A DNA stretch of 36,694 bases from Klenkia terrae (GTDB lineage Bacteria > Actinomycetota > Actinomycetes > Mycobacteriales > Geodermatophilaceae): assembly GCF_900491935.1 (NCBI RefSeq), contig NZ_UEXK01000004.1, positions 1,957,331 through 1,994,024 on the forward strand. The letters run 5' to 3'. Of the stretch, positions 14,645-22,858 are shown in pieces (position 1 is the first letter of the stretch; every line of letters begins with the position of its first letter). The notes beneath the pieces are model-generated. The model was not told the DNA's origin. It made no database searches and saw only the letters and a program-made list of their open reading frames with translations. A program made the position numbers and the translations under genes.

Positions 14645-15718
14645 ATGCACTGGTTCCTGCCCACCCGCGGCGACAGCCGGGACGTCGGCCCGGCCACCAC
14701 CGACCGGGGCCACGACGCCGCGGCGCTGCGGCGCCGGCCGACCCTGGACTACCTGGGCGCCGTCGCCGGGGCCGCCGAGCAGGCCGGCTTCACCGCCGTC
14801 CTCACCCCGACCGGGTCCGGGTGCGAGGACGCCTGGGTGACCTGTGCGGCGCTGCTGGACCGCACGCAGCGGCTGGAGTTCCTGGTCGCCTTCCGGCCCG
14901 GGTTCATCCTGCCCACGCTGGCCGCGCAGCAGGCCGCCACGTTCCAGCGGCTGTCCGGCGGGCGGCTGCGGCTCAACGTCGTCACCGGCGGCGACCCGGT
15001 GGAGCAGCGGGCCTACGGCGACTTCCTCGACCACGACGCCCGGTACGCCCGGACCGCCGAGTTCCTCGACGTCGTCCGGCGCAGCTTCGCCGGCGAGCGG
15101 TTCGACCTGGCCGGCGAGCACGTGCGGGTCGAGGGCGCCGGGCTGACCACCCCGCCGGAGACCGCGCCGCCGATCTACCTGGGCGGCGCGTCCGGGCCGG
15201 CCGAGGACGTGTCGGCCCGGTACGTGGACACCTACCTGACCTGGGGCGAGCCGCCGGCGATGGTGCGCGGGCGGCTGGACCGGGTGCGGGCCAAGGCCGC
15301 GGCCGTCGGCCGGGAGCTGCGGTTCGGCATCCGGCTGCACGTGGTCAGCCGGGACACCCCGGAGGAGGCCTGGGCGGAGGCCGACCGGATGCTTGCCGGG
15401 ATGCCGGCGAGCGCGATCGCGGCCACCCAGGAGCGCTTCGCCCGGATGGACTCCGTCGGCCAGGCCCGGATGACCTCGCTGCACGGCGGCAGCACCGGGG
15501 ACGGTGCCCGGTCCCTGGAGGTGGCGCCCAACCTCTGGGCCGGGATCGGGCTGGTCCGCGAGGGCGCCGCCACCGCACTGGTCGGCAGCCACGAGCAGGT
15601 CGCCGAGCGGATCAGCGAGTACGCCGAGCTCGGGTTCGACGAGTTCGTGCTGTCGGGCTACCCGCACCTCGAGGAGGCCTGGCGGGTCGGCGAGGAGGTG
15701 CTACCCCTCCTGCGCTGA
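14645..15718 (+). CDS. ssuD: SsuD-like FMNH2-dependent alkanesulfonate monooxygenase
   Basis: A 357-residue bacterial-luciferase-like (LLM) enzyme. The N-terminus MHWFLPTRGDSRDVG is the SsuD family start. Later landmarks are LDYLGAVAGAAEQAGFTAVL, LEFLVAFRPGFILPTLAAQQAATFQRLSGGRLRLNVVTGGDP and YVDTYLTWGEPPAMV, all typical of SsuD. The reaction releases sulfite and an aldehyde from an alkanesulfonate using FMNH2 and O2. A GTG at 14639 is an alternative start. No SsuE flavin reductase or SsuABC transporter is in the window. The gene is divergent from metNIQ, and its 3' end overlaps the second GNAT gene by 18 bases on the other strand. Confidence 0.87.
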   Translation: MHWFLPTRGDSRDVGPATTDRGHDAAALRRRPTLDYLGAVAGAAEQAGFTAVLTPTGSGCEDAWVTCAALLDRTQRLEFLVAFRPGFILPTLAAQQAATFQRLSGGRLRLNVVTGGDPVEQRAYGDFLDHDARYARTAEFLDVVRRSFAGERFDLAGEHVRVEGAGLTTPPETAPPIYLGGASGPAEDVSARYVDTYLTWGEPPAMVRGRLDRVRAKAAAVGRELRFGIRLHVVSRDTPEEAWAEADRMLAGMPASAIAATQERFARMDSVGQARMTSLHGGSTGDGARSLEVAPNLWAGIGLVREGAATALVGSHEQVAERISEYAELGFDEFVLSGYPHLEEAWRVGEEVLPLLR

Positions 15719-16396
15719 CCCCGGCGCCCGGAACCCGGCGAACGTCGTCGTCCGGCGGAGCCGGAAACCCAGGTGCTCGTACAGCGCGATCGCCCCGGTG
15801 TTGCTGGCCGAGGCGTGCAGGAACGGGGTCTCCCCGCGCTCGCGGATGCCGTGCGCGACGGCCAGCACCAGCCGGGTACCCAGCCCCTGCCCGCGGTGGC
15901 CGGGGTCGGTGCACACGGCGCTGATCTCGGTCCAGCCCGGTGGGTGCAGCCGCTCCCCCGCCATCGCCACCAGCTCCCCGCCCCGGCGGATGCCCAGGTA
16001 GGTCCCCATCTCGCGGGTGCGCGGCAGGAAGGGCCCGGGCTTCGTCCGCTCGACCAGCGCGGTCATCTCCGGGACGTCGGCGACCCCCAGCACCACGGCC
16101 TCCCCGTCGGGGGTGGCCGCGATGCCGTCGTCCACCAGCTGGACCCCGGGGATGGCGAACAGCTCGGTCCACCCGGCCGGCGCGGTCGCCGGGAGGGTGA
16201 GCACGACGGCGCCGCCGGGACCCGCCAGCGCCGCGACGTCCGCCCAGTCCTGGTCGCTCGGGTCCGGGGGGAGCGCGCCGAACGGGCAGACGTCGGCCGG
16301 GTAGCGCGCCACCCGGCCGACCCGCTCGGCGAACCGGTCATGCGGGCCGATCAGGGAGGACCAGGCCGCCTGGTCCAGGGGATGCGCCTCGGTCAC
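15701..16396 (-). CDS. GNAT family N-acetyltransferase, two-part
   Basis: A 231-residue protein whose C-terminal half is a GNAT domain: TEISAVCTDPGHRGQGLGTRLV is the acetyl-CoA loop (R-x-Q-G-x-G) and TPFLHASASNTGAIALYEHLGFRLRRT the end of the fold. The N-terminal half (about 1-110) is a degenerate GNAT-like or lid domain with DRFAERVGRVARYPADVCPF. GTG 16396 overlaps the stop of the upstream flavin monooxygenase (GTGA), so the two are coupled. The pairing of an acetyltransferase with flavin monooxygenases recalls salvage of S-substituted cysteines. Substrate unknown. Confidence 0.85.
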   Translation of the reverse strand: MTEAHPLDQAAWSSLIGPHDRFAERVGRVARYPADVCPFGALPPDPSDQDWADVAALAGPGGAVVLTLPATAPAGWTELFAIPGVQLVDDGIAATPDGEAVVLGVADVPEMTALVERTKPGPFLPRTREMGTYLGIRRGGELVAMAGERLHPPGWTEISAVCTDPGHRGQGLGTRLVLAVAHGIRERGETPFLHASASNTGAIALYEHLGFRLRRTTTFAGFRAPGSAQEG

Positions 16397-17760
16397 CCGG
16401 CCAGTGTCCGCGCGCCCTGGTCGCGGTCGCGCAGCGGCAGGCCGAGGTGGTCGCGCAGCGTCGTCCCCTCGTAGTCGGTGCGGAAGACGCCCCGCTCCTG
16501 CAGCAGCGGCACGACCTGCTCGACGAACGGCGCCAGCCCGCCCGGGGTGATGTGCGGGGCGAGCACGAAGCCGTCGCTGGCGTCGGACTGCACGAACTCG
16601 TCGATGGTGGCGGCCACCGTGGCCGGCGTGCCGATGAAGGACTGCCGACCGGTGACCTCGACGATCAGCTCCCGGGTGGTCAGGTGCTCCGCCTCGGCCT
16701 TCGCCCGCCACTCGTTCGCCGTGGCCACCGGGTCGCGGTGCATGCGCACGCTGGCCCGGCCCCGGGCGATGGTGTTCTCCCCGACCACCGGGTCGACCGA
16801 GGGCAGCGGGCCGTCCGGGTCGTGGTCGGACAGGTCCCGGTTCCACAGCTGCTCGAGGAACGTGATCGCCGTCGCCGGGGAGACCTGGGCCAGCCGGACC
16901 TCCTGGGCGAGCTCGGCGGCCTCGGCCTCGGTGTCGCCGAGCACGAAGGTCGCCGCCGGCATGATCAGCAGCTCGTCGCGGGAGCGGCCGAACCGGGGCA
17001 GCCGCCCCTTGACGTCGGCGTAGAACGCCTGCCCGGCCTCCAGCGTGCTGTGCCGGGAGAAGATCACGTCGGCCGCGGCGGCCGCGAAGTCCCGCCCCTC
17101 GTCGGAGTCCCCGGCCTGGAAGACCACCGGCCGACCCTGCGGGCTGCGGGGGACGTCGAACTGGCCGGCGATGTCGAAGAAGGGGTCCCGGTGCGCGAAG
17201 GCGCCGGGGTGCGGGTCGGCCAGGAACCGCCCGCCGTCCTTGTCCGCGACGACCTCGTCGCCCCGCCAGGACTCGAAGAGCTCGATCGCCGTGGCCAGGA
17301 ACGACTTCGCCCGGTCGTACCGGTCGGCCTGGGCCAGGAAGCCGCCGCGGCGGAAGTTCTCCCCGGTGAAGGCGTCCCAGGAGGTCACCACGTTCCAGGC
17401 GGCGCGGCCGTCGGAGAGGTGGTCGAGGCTGGCGAACTGCCGGGCCACCTCGTAGGGCTCGTTGAAGGTGGAGTTGATCGTGCCGGTCAGCCCGATCCGC
17501 TCGGTCACCGCGGCGAGGGCGGCCAGCACGGTGAAGGTGTCGGGCCGGCCGACGACGTCCAGGTCGTAGATGCGGTCGTTCTGCTCGCGCAGCCGCAGGC
17601 CCTCGGCCAGGAAGATGAAGTCGAGCTTGCCGGCCTCGGCGATCTGCGCGAACTCGCGGAACGAGTCGAACTCGATGTGGCTGCCCGACGCGGGGTCGCT
17701 CCAGACGGTGGTGTTGTTGACGCCGGGGAAGTGCGCGGCGAGGTGGATCTGCTTGGTCAT
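16393..17760 (-). CDS. NtaA/SnaA/DszA family flavin monooxygenase
   Basis: A 455-residue LLM flavin monooxygenase. Family motifs are IHLAAHFPGVNNTTVWSDP at the N-terminus, KLDFIFLAEGLRLRE, LDHLSDGRAAWNVVTSWD, NFRRGGFLAQADRYDRAKSF and SPQGRPVVFQAGDSDEGRDF. The family uses FMNH2 from a partner reductase and includes DszA, NtaA and the Bacillus YxeK/YtnJ enzymes of S-modified cysteine breakdown. ATG 17760 has GAGGGA just ahead. It follows the 398-residue LLM enzyme by 9 bases and overlaps the GNAT downstream. An oxidative C-S cleavage role is inference from family and neighbours. Confidence 0.88.
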   Translation of the reverse strand: MTKQIHLAAHFPGVNNTTVWSDPASGSHIEFDSFREFAQIAEAGKLDFIFLAEGLRLREQNDRIYDLDVVGRPDTFTVLAALAAVTERIGLTGTINSTFNEPYEVARQFASLDHLSDGRAAWNVVTSWDAFTGENFRRGGFLAQADRYDRAKSFLATAIELFESWRGDEVVADKDGGRFLADPHPGAFAHRDPFFDIAGQFDVPRSPQGRPVVFQAGDSDEGRDFAAAAADVIFSRHSTLEAGQAFYADVKGRLPRFGRSRDELLIMPAATFVLGDTEAEAAELAQEVRLAQVSPATAITFLEQLWNRDLSDHDPDGPLPSVDPVVGENTIARGRASVRMHRDPVATANEWRAKAEAEHLTTRELIVEVTGRQSFIGTPATVAATIDEFVQSDASDGFVLAPHITPGGLAPFVEQVVPLLQERGVFRTDYEGTTLRDHLGLPLRDRDQGARTLAG

Positions 17761-17769
17761 CGGGATCCC

Positions 17770-18966
17770 TCAGGCGTGCGCGTAGCGGTTGGCGGGGCGG
17801 GTCAGGCCGAGCAGCCCGCGCAGGGTGTCGGCCTCGTACCCGGTGCGGAACAGCCCGCGGCGCTGCAGCTCGGGCACCAGGGCGCGGGTGATCTGCACCA
17901 GGTCGTCGGGGAGCACGGCCGGCCGGAGCCGGAAGCCGGTCAGGCCGGCGCCCTGCCAGTCGGCCAGCAGGTCGGCCAGCTGCGCCGGGGTGCCGGTGAA
18001 CACGTGGGCGTCGCTGCGGTACGGCGTGCCGGCCCGCTCGTCCAGGCGCTGCAGCCGGTCCCGCGCCGCGGTCTCGTCGTCGTCCAGGACGACGACCAGG
18101 TCGCCGAACACGTGCACGGTGGCGGCGTCCCGGCCGGCGGCGGACTGCTCCGCGCGGACGGCGGCGACCAGGCGCGCGGCGTCGGCGGCGTCGGTCGGGG
18201 TGACGAAGCCCAGGTCGGCGGAGCGGCCGATCAGCCGCCACGGCACCTCGGCGTGCCCGAGCGCGGCCACGACCGGCTGGCCCTGCGGCGGGCGCGGGGT
18301 GATCGAGGGCCCGCGAACGGAGAAGTGCCGCCCCTCGACGTCGACGTAGTGCAGCTTGTCGACGTCGACGAACCGGCCGGTGGCGGCGTCCCGGATCTCG
18401 GCGTCGTCCTCCCAGCTGTCCCAGAGCCGGCGGAGCACCTCGACGTACTCGGCGGCCTCGTCGAACAGCTCGGTGACCAGCTGGCCGGTGGCGGCGGTCG
18501 ACCGGTCCAGCGGCGGGAACTCCCGGCGGCCGCAGTTCGCCGCCGTGTCCGGGCGGGCGGCCACCTGGACCCGGACGCCGGCCCGGCCGGTGCTCACGTA
18601 GTCCAGCGTGGCGATCGCCTTGGACAGGTGGAAGGGCTCGGTGTGGGTGACCACGGCGGTCGGCAGGAAGCCCAGGTGCCGGGTCGTCGGAGCCACCCGG
18701 GAGGCGACGAGGACGGCGTCGAGCCGGCCGCGCACCCGGTCGGTGCGGTCGTCGGGGGTGAACGGGTCGTCGGACTGCAGGTTCAGCGCGTCCTCGATCG
18801 TGACGGCGTCGAGCAGGCCGCGCTCGGCCTCCTGGGCCAGGTCGGTCCAGTAGCCGGCGGTGAGCAGCTCGGTCGGTCGGGCCGCGGGTTCGCGCCAGGC
18901 GGCCGGGTGCCAGCCGGCGCCGTCGAGGGCGGCGACGAGGTGGAGCGGGGACGAGGGGTCGGGCAC
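17770..18966 (-). CDS. LLM class flavin-dependent oxidoreductase
   Basis: A 398-residue bacterial-luciferase-like enzyme, more distant from SsuD and DszA. Visible features are LHLVAALDGAGWHPAAWREP, AERGLLDAVTIEDALNLQ, HLSKAIATLDYVSTGRAGVRVQVAARPD, ITPRPPQGQPVVAALGH and ALVPELQRRGLFRTGYEADTLRGLLGL. The last is shared with the C-terminus of the neighbouring NtaA-type enzyme (RGVFRTDYEGTTLRDHLGL). The GTG start has a strong GGAGG site 6 bases ahead. First gene of the LLM-LLM-GNAT operon. It probably needs reduced FMN from an unlinked reductase. The substrate is not evident. Confidence 0.87.
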   Translation of the reverse strand: MPDPSSPLHLVAALDGAGWHPAAWREPAARPTELLTAGYWTDLAQEAERGLLDAVTIEDALNLQSDDPFTPDDRTDRVRGRLDAVLVASRVAPTTRHLGFLPTAVVTHTEPFHLSKAIATLDYVSTGRAGVRVQVAARPDTAANCGRREFPPLDRSTAATGQLVTELFDEAAEYVEVLRRLWDSWEDDAEIRDAATGRFVDVDKLHYVDVEGRHFSVRGPSITPRPPQGQPVVAALGHAEVPWRLIGRSADLGFVTPTDAADAARLVAAVRAEQSAAGRDAATVHVFGDLVVVLDDDETAARDRLQRLDERAGTPYRSDAHVFTGTPAQLADLLADWQGAGLTGFRLRPAVLPDDLVQITRALVPELQRRGLFRTGYEADTLRGLLGLTRPANRYAHA

Positions 18967-19029
18967 GTGCTTCCTCCGGGGACGGGCTGGTCAGGGGTCG
19001 GGACGGCGATCGGGTCGCCGCGCCCGCCG

Positions 19030-19095
19030 TCAGAACCCGTCGAAGGCGTCCGACCGCCGACCGGGCCAGAACGGCTCCAGGTCAGGTCGGATCAC
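19030..19095 (-). CDS. Candidate 21-residue peptide upstream of the LLM operon
   Basis: A short frame from GTG 19095 to TGA at 19032-19030 reads IRPDLEPFWPGRRSDAFDGF after the start. Its third codon positions are almost all G or C, like real genes here, and it lies 63 bases before the flavin oxidoreductase in the 215-base leader. It has no Cys and no clear ribosome site, so it does not belong to the Cys-ending leader class. It may be a different leader peptide or chance. Confidence 0.3.
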   Translation of the reverse strand: MIRPDLEPFWPGRRSDAFDGF

Positions 19096-19181
19096 CCCAC
19101 CAGGGTGCACCCCCGGACCGGGCGACGGCAAATCCCTACCGGTTCGATGGACAAAGTGGGGTTGCTGGTAGGAAGACCGCC

Positions 19182-20168
19182 GTGAGTGCCGAGCGGTTGC
19201 CCCAGTTCGTGATCGCCGGCGCGCCCAAGGCCGGCACGACGGCGCTGCACGCGGCGCTGGCCACCCACCCGGGGCTGTACCTGTCCCCGGTCAAGGAGCC
19301 GAAGTTCTACCTCACCGACGGCCGACCGCCGCCGGCCCGGACCCAGCGCGGACCCGGCGACGCGCACAGCGCGCAGGAGTGGGTGTGGCGGCGGGACCGC
19401 TACCTGGACCTGTTCCGCCGGGCACCGGCCGACGCGGTGCGGGGCGAGAGCACGCCGTTCTACCTCTACGACCGGGCGGCCCAGCGCCGGCTGGTGGCCG
19501 ACGTCCCGGACGTCAAGGTGATCGCCGTCGTCCGCGACCCGGTGGACCGGGCCGTCTCCAACTGGGTCCACCTCCGCGCCGACGGCCTGGAGCCCGAGGC
19601 CGACTTCGGCCGGGCCGTGGCGCTGGAGGACGAGCGGGTCGCGGCCGGCTGGGCACCGTTCTGGCACTACACCCGGATGGGCCGCTACGGCGAGCAGCTG
19701 CGCAACCTGCTGACGCTGGTCCCCCGGGAGCAGCTGCTGCTGCTGCGCTTCCGCGAGGTCGTCGCCGAGCAGGCCCGCACGCTGGACCGGGTGAGCGCCT
19801 TCCTCGGCGTGGCCACCGGGGTGGCCCGCGCCGTGCCGGCGGAGAACGTGAAGCCCTACGTCGCCGACCCCCCCCGCTCCCGCCGGCTGGCCCGGCTGGC
19901 CCGGGCCGGCGCCGCGGCCGGGGCGCACGTGCCCCCGCAGGTGTGGCGGCAGGCCGGCCGCCCCCTGCTGACCGCGCTGCACGCCGGGGCCACGGAGCGC
20001 CCGCCGCTGCCGGTCGAGGTGCGGCGGGCCGTGCTGGCCCGGGTGCTCGACGACATCGCCCTGCTCGAGGAGGTCACCGGGGAGTCCTTCGAGGACTGGC
20101 GCGGGGACACCGGTCGCGGGGACTACGCCAGCCGGGCCGCGGCCCGCGAGGCAGACTCCGGCGCGTGA
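19182..20168 (+). CDS. Sulfotransferase family protein
   Basis: A 328-residue PAPS-dependent sulfotransferase. The 5'-phosphosulfate loop is FVIAGAPKAGTTALHAAL near the N-terminus and the 3'-phosphate-binding region is VIAVVRDPVDRAVSNWVHL (about residues 108-126). KEPKFYLTDG and GESTPFYLYDRAAQRRL are further family markers. It would transfer sulfate from PAPS to an acceptor such as a sugar, glycolipid or other metabolite. The GTG start is 7 bases after TAGGAA (19169-19174), so it may be leaderless, although GGAAG could serve as a ribosome site. It overlaps the next gene by 4 bases (GTGA). Divergent from the LLM operon. Confidence 0.88.
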   Translation: MSAERLPQFVIAGAPKAGTTALHAALATHPGLYLSPVKEPKFYLTDGRPPPARTQRGPGDAHSAQEWVWRRDRYLDLFRRAPADAVRGESTPFYLYDRAAQRRLVADVPDVKVIAVVRDPVDRAVSNWVHLRADGLEPEADFGRAVALEDERVAAGWAPFWHYTRMGRYGEQLRNLLTLVPREQLLLLRFREVVAEQARTLDRVSAFLGVATGVARAVPAENVKPYVADPPRSRRLARLARAGAAAGAHVPPQVWRQAGRPLLTALHAGATERPPLPVEVRRAVLARVLDDIALLEEVTGESFEDWRGDTGRGDYASRAAAREADSGA

Positions 20169-21049
20169 GCCTGCCCCTGGACGTCGACCGCTTCCTCGCC
20201 GACGCCGCACTGGTGCTGGCCCCCGAGGACCCACGCCCGGGTTCGTGGGCCGGCGGCCCGAGCGCCCAGTTCGTCGCGGGCACCTGGTGGGTGGCCTACC
20301 GGCTGCGGCGACCGGTCGGCGAGGGCCGCGGCTTCGCCAACGTGGTCGCCCGGTCGACCGACGGCGTGCACCTGACCCCGGTCGCCACCGTGCTGCGGGA
20401 GTCCTTCGCCTGCGACTCCCTCGAGCGCCCGGCCCTGGTGCACACCCCCGAGGGCCGGTGGCGGCTCTACGTCAGCTGCGCCACCCCGGGCACCAAGCAC
20501 TGGCGGGTCGACCTGCTGGAGGCCGACACCGTCGAGGCACTGCCCACCGCCGCCGCCCGCACCGTGCTGACCTCGGGCCCGGTGCCGGGTTCCGCGGTGA
20601 AGGACCCGGTGATCCGGCACGACGGGTCGCGCTGGCACCTGTGGGCCTCGGTCCACCCGCTCGACGACCCCGACGCCACCGACCGGATGACCACCGAGCA
20701 CGCGGTCAGCGCCGACGGCGTGGCCTGGACCTGGGTGGACACCGCGCTGACCGGCACCCCGGGCGAGTGGGACGCCCGCGGGGTCCGCTTCGCCGCGGTG
20801 CTCGGCGACTGGGCGCTCTACGACGGCCGGGCGACCGCCGAGGAGAACTGGGAGGAGCGCACCGGCATCGCCGTCCGCGACGGCGACACCTGGACGGCGC
20901 TGCCCGGTGGCCCGCACCTGCAGGGCCCGGACGGCGGCCTGCGGTACGCCGACGCCGTCCCGCTGCCCGGCGGCGACGTCCGCTGGTTCTTCGAGATCAC
21001 CCGCCCGGACGGCGCGCACGAGCTGCGCACGGTGCTGCTGCCCGGCTGA
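20165..21049 (+). CDS. Glycosyl hydrolase-like five-bladed beta-propeller protein (GH43/32 type)
   Basis: A 294-residue cytoplasmic protein without a signal peptide. Repeating blade motifs are visible: FVAGTWWVAYRLRRP, NVVARSTDGVHLTPV, RPALVHTPEGRWRLYVSCA, VKDPVIRHDGSRWHLWASVHP, HAVSADGVAWTWVD and ADAVPLPGGDVRWFFEI. This is the pattern of the GH43/GH32/GH68 superfamily, where acidic residues at the blade starts catalyse. KDPVIRHDG matches the family's DP element. It is coupled to the sulfotransferase by a GTGA overlap, which suggests action on a sulfated or to-be-sulfated sugar. Enzymatic activity is not assured. Confidence 0.6.
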   Translation: MSLPLDVDRFLADAALVLAPEDPRPGSWAGGPSAQFVAGTWWVAYRLRRPVGEGRGFANVVARSTDGVHLTPVATVLRESFACDSLERPALVHTPEGRWRLYVSCATPGTKHWRVDLLEADTVEALPTAAARTVLTSGPVPGSAVKDPVIRHDGSRWHLWASVHPLDDPDATDRMTTEHAVSADGVAWTWVDTALTGTPGEWDARGVRFAAVLGDWALYDGRATAEENWEERTGIAVRDGDTWTALPGGPHLQGPDGGLRYADAVPLPGGDVRWFFEITRPDGAHELRTVLLPG

Positions 21050-21077
21050 TGTCGGTGCCGCCGGGCATGATCACCGG

Positions 21078-21617
21078 GTGGACGGATCCCGGGAGGCGAC
21101 GACGGCCCGCCTGCGCCCCCTGCTCCGCGCGGTCCGCGAGGCGCTGGAGGCCGGGGTGGCGGTCAGTCGCCGGATCCACCGGGAGCACGGCTGGCAGACC
21201 GCCGCCGACCCGCACCTGGACCGCCAGCTGGTCCGCCGGCACGCCGTGGAGCAGCTGCGGCCCTGGTCGGCGTCGATCGGCGAGCAGCTGACCTTCGACG
21301 TCGGCGACGGCGGGGGCGAGAACCTCGGGCTGCCGATGAGCGGGCTGATCATCACCACCGACCACGACGTCGTCCGGGTCTGGTACTCCGAGGACGGCGA
21401 GCTGCCGCCGGCCGACACGGCGGCGCTGCGCGCGTTCTACGCCCAGACGCCCACCACCCAGCTGGCGCTGGACGGCACCCCCGCGGCCGGCAACCACCTC
21501 GCCCTGCTGTGGGCCGACCGCGACGGGGTGCTCAGCCGGCTGGAGCTGGTCCGCCCCTGGGGGCTGGCCGGCCGGCACCCCGAGGCCGACTGGCGGGTCG
21601 ACCTCCTGCGCGCCTAG
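21078..21617 (+). CDS. Hypothetical protein
   Basis: A protein of about 179 residues that I do not recognise. It begins with a helix (ARLRPLLRAVREALEAGVAVSRRIHREHGW), then LDRQLVRRHAVEQLRPWSASIGEQL, and a strand-rich second half (MSGLIITTDHDVVRVWYSEDGELP, HLALLWADRDGVLSRLELVRPWG). It is probably a soluble cytoplasmic protein. GTG 21078 is the only plausible start; no ribosome site is seen, and CATGAT about 12 bases before the start may be a -10 box for a leaderless transcript. The gene overlaps the end of mftD on the other strand by 4 bases. Confidence 0.6.
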   Translation: MDGSREATTARLRPLLRAVREALEAGVAVSRRIHREHGWQTAADPHLDRQLVRRHAVEQLRPWSASIGEQLTFDVGDGGGENLGLPMSGLIITTDHDVVRVWYSEDGELPPADTAALRAFYAQTPTTQLALDGTPAAGNHLALLWADRDGVLSRLELVRPWGLAGRHPEADWRVDLLRA

Positions 21618-22810
21618 ACCACGTGCTCCTGGTCCGGGGTGCCGAGCACGCGGGGCCAGTTCGCCGGGACGACGACGTCCTCCGGTCGCAGGTCCTTGAC
21701 GTCGCGGTGGCCCAGGCCCAGGACGGCGGAGTCGATGCCGCTGCGCAGGATGTCCAGCACGTTCTCCACGCCGGCCTGGCCGTTGGCGGCCAGGCCCCAC
21801 AGGTAGGCGCGGCCGATCATCGCGGCCTTGGCGCCCAGGGCGAGGGCCTTGACGACGTCGGAGCCGCGGCGGATGCCGCCGTCGGTGACCACCTCGACCT
21901 CGTGGCCCACGGCCTTGGCGATCGCCGGCAGCGCCCGGATGGGGGCCGGGGTGCCGTCCAGGTTGTTGCCGCCGTGGTTGGAGACGGAGATGGCGGTGAC
22001 CCCGGCGTCCACGGCGCGGTGGGCGTCGTCCACGCGCATGACGCCCTTGAGCATGAACGGCCCGCCCCACTGCTCGCGCAGCCAGGCGACGTCCTCCCAG
22101 GTCGGCAGCGGGGTGCCCATCCACTCCCCGTACGCGCCGAAGAACGTCGGCGCGGGGCCGCCGCCGGCCGGGGCGAGGTTGGGGGTGGTGAGGTCGGGGA
22201 TGGCCCCGGTCTTCAGCCAGGTGTAGAGCCACTGCGGGCGCAGCGCGACCTCGGGGCCGAACTGCAGCGCGGCCTTGAGGTTGACCTTCTCCGGGATGGC
22301 CGGGGAACCCCAGTCGCGGCCGTTGGAGAACGACCAGTCCAGGGTCATGATCAGCCCGACGGCGCCGGCGGCGCGGGCACGCTCCATGCGCTGCACGAGC
22401 ACCTCGCGCGAGCCGACCCAGTACATCTGGAAGAACGTCTGCGGGCTGGCCGCGGCGACCTCCTCCACGCTCTTGGAGGCGAACGAGCTCAGTCCCATCG
22501 TGATGCCGCGGGCGGCGGCAGCGCGGGCGACGGCGACCTCGCCGTCGGGGTGCACGGCCTGCACACCGGTCGGGGAGATCATCACCGGCATCGACAACGG
22601 CTGGCCCATCACCGTGGTGGACAGGTCGCGCTCGCCCTGCAGACCGGCGACGTGCGGGGCGAACCCCAGCTCGGCGTAGGCGCGGGTGTTGTCCTCCACC
22701 GTCCAGCCGCGCTCGGATCCGGCGATCAGCGCGCCGTACACGGACTTCGGCAGCCGGCGCTTGGCCCGGCGCTGGGCCTCCGCGACGGTCTCGAACCACT
22801 GGTTGGCCAT
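21614..22810 (-). CDS. mftD: Pre-mycofactocin synthase MftD (FMN-dependent alpha-hydroxyacid oxidase family)
   Basis: A 398-residue FMN enzyme. It begins MANQWFETVAEAQRRAKRRL and contains LPKSVYGALIAGSERG, FAPHVAG, MPVMISPTGVQAVHPDGEVA, LSSFASKSVEEVAAA, DWGSPAIPEKVNL, SVSNHGGNNLDGTPA and EVVTDGGIRRGSDVVKAL. These match the mycofactocin enzyme MftD, including SNHGGNN where lactate oxidases have HGGRQ. MftD oxidatively deaminates the peptide-derived AHDP to pre-mycofactocin. The catalytic His lies in SNHGG. ATG 22810 has GAGGAGG 6 bases ahead. No mftA, mftB, mftC, mftE or mftF is in the window, so this copy is unlinked; a generic lactate or glycolate oxidase role is the alternative. Confidence 0.85.
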   Translation of the reverse strand: MANQWFETVAEAQRRAKRRLPKSVYGALIAGSERGWTVEDNTRAYAELGFAPHVAGLQGERDLSTTVMGQPLSMPVMISPTGVQAVHPDGEVAVARAAAARGITMGLSSFASKSVEEVAAASPQTFFQMYWVGSREVLVQRMERARAAGAVGLIMTLDWSFSNGRDWGSPAIPEKVNLKAALQFGPEVALRPQWLYTWLKTGAIPDLTTPNLAPAGGGPAPTFFGAYGEWMGTPLPTWEDVAWLREQWGGPFMLKGVMRVDDAHRAVDAGVTAISVSNHGGNNLDGTPAPIRALPAIAKAVGHEVEVVTDGGIRRGSDVVKALALGAKAAMIGRAYLWGLAANGQAGVENVLDILRSGIDSAVLGLGHRDVKDLRPEDVVVPANWPRVLGTPDQEHVV

Positions 22811-22831
22811 GCGTGTCCTCCTCGGAAGGGA

Positions 22832-22849
22832 CTGTGCTCTGGAGCACAG
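22832..22849. promoter_or_regulatory. Palindromic operator candidate before mftD
   Basis: CTGTGCTC-TG-GAGCACAG, perfect 8-base arms with a 2-base spacer, 22 bases before the mftD start. The position between promoter and ribosome site suits a repressor of the TetR or GntR kind. No such regulator gene is adjacent. Confidence 0.5.
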
Positions 22850-22858
22850 CATGCCCTA

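Noticed and set aside
16447-19185. A 912-residue plus-strand open frame
   Set aside because: It is antisense to two well-supported LLM genes; its composition (G, V, R, E, H rich, no domains) is that of a GC-rich shadow frame.
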